From Thalassotalea euphylliae (GTDB lineage Bacteria > Pseudomonadota > Gammaproteobacteria > Enterobacterales > Alteromonadaceae), in NCBI RefSeq assembly GCF_003390335.1, contig NZ_QUOU01000001.1, positions 1,488,001 to 1,552,000 of the forward strand: 64,000 nucleotides of DNA, read 5' to 3'. Of this stretch, positions 62,554-64,000 are shown in pieces (the stretch's first letter is position 1; every line of letters starts with the position of its first letter). Below the pieces are notes generated by a model. The model ran no database searches and was not told the DNA's origin. It was given only the letters and a program-made list of their open reading frames with translations. Made by a program: the position numbers and the translations under genes.

Positions 62554-62834
62554 AGAGCGTGTTTGTCTTTCGAGCTTGGATTTTGTTCACTCTAAACGCT
62601 TTCTGATCGCGGCACTCACTTCGTCGCATAGTCGTTCTATGTAAAAAGTGAGTAACAATGAGCAGGATGCGTTTAGTTGAACCCCCTCAATACAAAATAA
62701 AGGGGCAGCGTCTGTTTGAATTATCTACTGTGTTGGCACTTATTTATGGAGAGTAACTACTCTGCACAAGTGCCGCCTTGCATAAAACCCAAACAGACTG
62801 CTGCAAAAACAACCGTGAAAGACCAACACGCTCT
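62554..62834. repeat. 281-bp multibranched palindromic element
   Basis: An outer stem AGAGCGTGTTTGTCTTTC (62554-62571) pairs with GAAAGACCAACACGCTCT (62817-62834), 17 of 18. Inside are two long arms. Arm 1: GTTCACTCTAAACGC (62585-62599) with GCGTTTAGTTGAAC (62669-62682), then ACTCACTT with AAGTGAGT and CATAG with CTATG. Arm 2: GCAGCGTCTGTTTG (62705-62718) with CAAACAGACTGCTGC (62790-62804), then GGCACTT with AAGTGCC and AGAGT with ACTCT. Between them CCCCT and AGGGG could also pair. No gene is inside. It may be a structured RNA or a foldback mobile element. Confidence 0.8.
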
Positions 62835-62958
62835 CAGTTTTATCGCCCATCAAACGGCGCTATTGGGCCGTTATTTTAGCGGGTAGTTGGCGTATTAAAA
62901 AATACTATACTTATTCGTGAATTTTTGCATAATTGCGCAAAATTTTGTGAGTTAATAT

Positions 62959-63942
62959 TTGGGTAAATCAGTGACTAGCTTAAAAACGATCAACACCCCG
63001 CTAATTACGGCACCTGTGCCGTTTGAATGGTCATCCACTGAGTTGGTGATTAATGCGAATACCACCCATTTAATTGGTTTTGAATTTGATGGCACGGCGT
63101 GTTTTCGCAAAGGCACTAAACATGGTCCAAATGCGCTACGAACGGTTTCTGATGGCATTGAGTCATACTCGCCTTATTTAGACGATGATTTGGAAAACTA
63201 CTGCTTTAGTGACTTAGGTAACTTACCTATTGATATAAATATCACCGAAGACACAGATCCTGAGCATATTAAAACGCAATACTTGCAAGCCAACAGCACC
63301 TTTAATGACGTGTTTGCTGATGTCTCGTTAGCCAAAGACAAGGTACGAGTATTAACCCTTGGCGGTGAGCATTCGATCTCTTACGCACCGATCACCCGTT
63401 ATTTGCAAGAATACCCTGACCTTGTGTTGCTGCACTTAGACGCCCATGCTGATTTACGTGATGGCTATTTGGGCTATCACTACTCGCATGCCTCAATTAT
63501 TCGCCGAGTGAGCGACCATTTCACCGAACAAAACCAACTGATTCAATACGGTATTCGTTCAGGTACTAAAGAAGAATACGATTGGATGCGTGATAACCAA
63601 ACTATTATGCAAAGTCGTGCAGACTTTTTGGCGGCGGTAGAAGCGATAGCAGATGATAGACCGATTTATCTAACGCTAGATTTAGACTATTTTGATCCCA
63701 GCTTTTTCCCTGGCACAGGTACGCCAGAGCCGGGCGGTGAAGATTTTCATTCGTTCGTTAGCTTGTGCAAAATTTTGCAGCGCAAAAACTTTGTTGGCTG
63801 CGATGTGGTTGAGCTTTCACCTGAAATTGACAGCACAGGAAATAGCGATGTATTCGCGGCCAAAGTGGTACGTGAATTACTGCTTTGTTTAAACTCTGGC
63901 GCTAATGCTCATAGTAAAAACGGCGCGGAGGCAAACTTATGA
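62959..63942 (+). CDS. speB: Agmatinase/arginase-family ureohydrolase
   Basis: A manganese-dependent ureohydrolase of about 327 residues. The metal motifs are LTLGGEHSISY, LHLDAHADLRDGY and LTLDLDYFDPS, with GTGTPEPGGEDFHSF near the active site. Its polyamine neighbours favour agmatinase, producing putrescine for SpeE. The start is uncertain: TTG at 62959 gives 327 residues; a GTG at 62971 would be slightly shorter. Its last bases overlap the ATG of the next gene. Confidence 0.88.
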   Translation: MGKSVTSLKTINTPLITAPVPFEWSSTELVINANTTHLIGFEFDGTACFRKGTKHGPNALRTVSDGIESYSPYLDDDLENYCFSDLGNLPIDINITEDTDPEHIKTQYLQANSTFNDVFADVSLAKDKVRVLTLGGEHSISYAPITRYLQEYPDLVLLHLDAHADLRDGYLGYHYSHASIIRRVSDHFTEQNQLIQYGIRSGTKEEYDWMRDNQTIMQSRADFLAAVEAIADDRPIYLTLDLDYFDPSFFPGTGTPEPGGEDFHSFVSLCKILQRKNFVGCDVVELSPEIDSTGNSDVFAAKVVRELLLCLNSGANAHSKNGAEANL

Positions 63943-64000
63943 GTCGTGATGATTTAGCAACACAAGCATTGTCGAATACCAGTGCGACTTGGTCAATTGA
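63939..64000 (+). CDS. N-terminal fragment of the next gene
   Basis: An open frame from the ATG at 63939 (overlapping the speB stop as ATGA) reads MSRDDLATQALSNTSATWSI and runs off the window. The overlap indicates cotranscription with speB. Only 20 residues are visible, so no function is claimed. Confidence 0.6.
   Translation, partial: MSRDDLATQALSNTSATWSI

Noticed and set aside
62554..62834. Integron attC site or CRISPR array for the palindromic element
   Set aside because: There is no integrase, no repeated cassette structure and no regular repeat-spacer pattern.

Overview
The window looks like a chromosome segment of a marine gammaproteobacterium of the Alteromonadales, most like Colwelliaceae (Thalassotalea/Colwellia). 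The reasons are the moderately AT-rich base composition, the miaB-phoH-ybeY-corC-lnt block, UbiF, a Met/Leu/Gln tRNA array like E. coli metT-leuW-glnUW, PEP-CTERM/PrsT genes, many TonB receptors and repeats ending in TACCAATT. The assignment is inferred from gene content; no database was searched.

Layout. 1-4.2 kb: tail of an unknown gene, a PPK2 polyphosphate kinase, a broken MlaC-like gene, and a divergent response regulator (broken) with its histidine kinase. 4.3-7.7 kb: two small genes, then an IS256 copy inserted exactly at the edge of a decayed IS630 copy. 8-13.8 kb: a lipoprotein with a ClpP/SppA-like C-terminal half, a GT25 glycosyltransferase with a broken GT2 partner, and a TonB receptor. 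13.9-16 kb: a PspB-like protein and an intact MlaC-like protein controlled by a TetR regulator through two matching operators. 16.2-17.8 kb: a MITE-like element interrupted by an IS10-like element. 18-25.6 kb: GlpQ, a second MITE-like element, an amidase and a 1467-residue membrane protein preceded by a seven-copy 11-bp repeat. 25.7-35.8 kb: a beta-propeller lipoprotein, then mipA-DUF3019-RR-HK and an RND efflux pair. 35.9-41.6 kb: PrsT, a PEP-CTERM protein and an amidohydrolase. 41.8-47.5 kb: lnt-corC-ybeY-phoH-miaB. 47.6-52.2 kb: a propeller sensor with a degenerate kinase, a small unknown protein and ubiF. 52.5-53.8 kb: eight tRNAs with decayed tRNA-Leu relics. 54.3-56.7 kb: ychF-pth-rplY. 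57-60.6 kb: a Cys-rich protein, a His-rich TonB receptor and two small genes. 60.7-64 kb: polyamine genes speE, speD (eukaryotic-type) and speB around a highly folded intergenic element.

The most interesting signals are these. (1) GTAAG boxes repeated at 10-bp intervals lie upstream of the two-component operon, the lipoprotein, the glycosyltransferase pair and the TonB receptor, all within 12 kb. This suggests a local envelope-remodelling regulon of the RstA/PmrA type. (2) Three genes in or beside this set carry a single in-frame TAA at a conserved codon (regulator codon 10, MlaC-like, GT2 just before its DxD motif), so the module appears to be decaying while its kinase and remaining targets stay intact. 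(3) A 281-bp multibranched palindromic element sits between speD and speB. (4) Seven tandem 11-bp units precede the large membrane protein gene.
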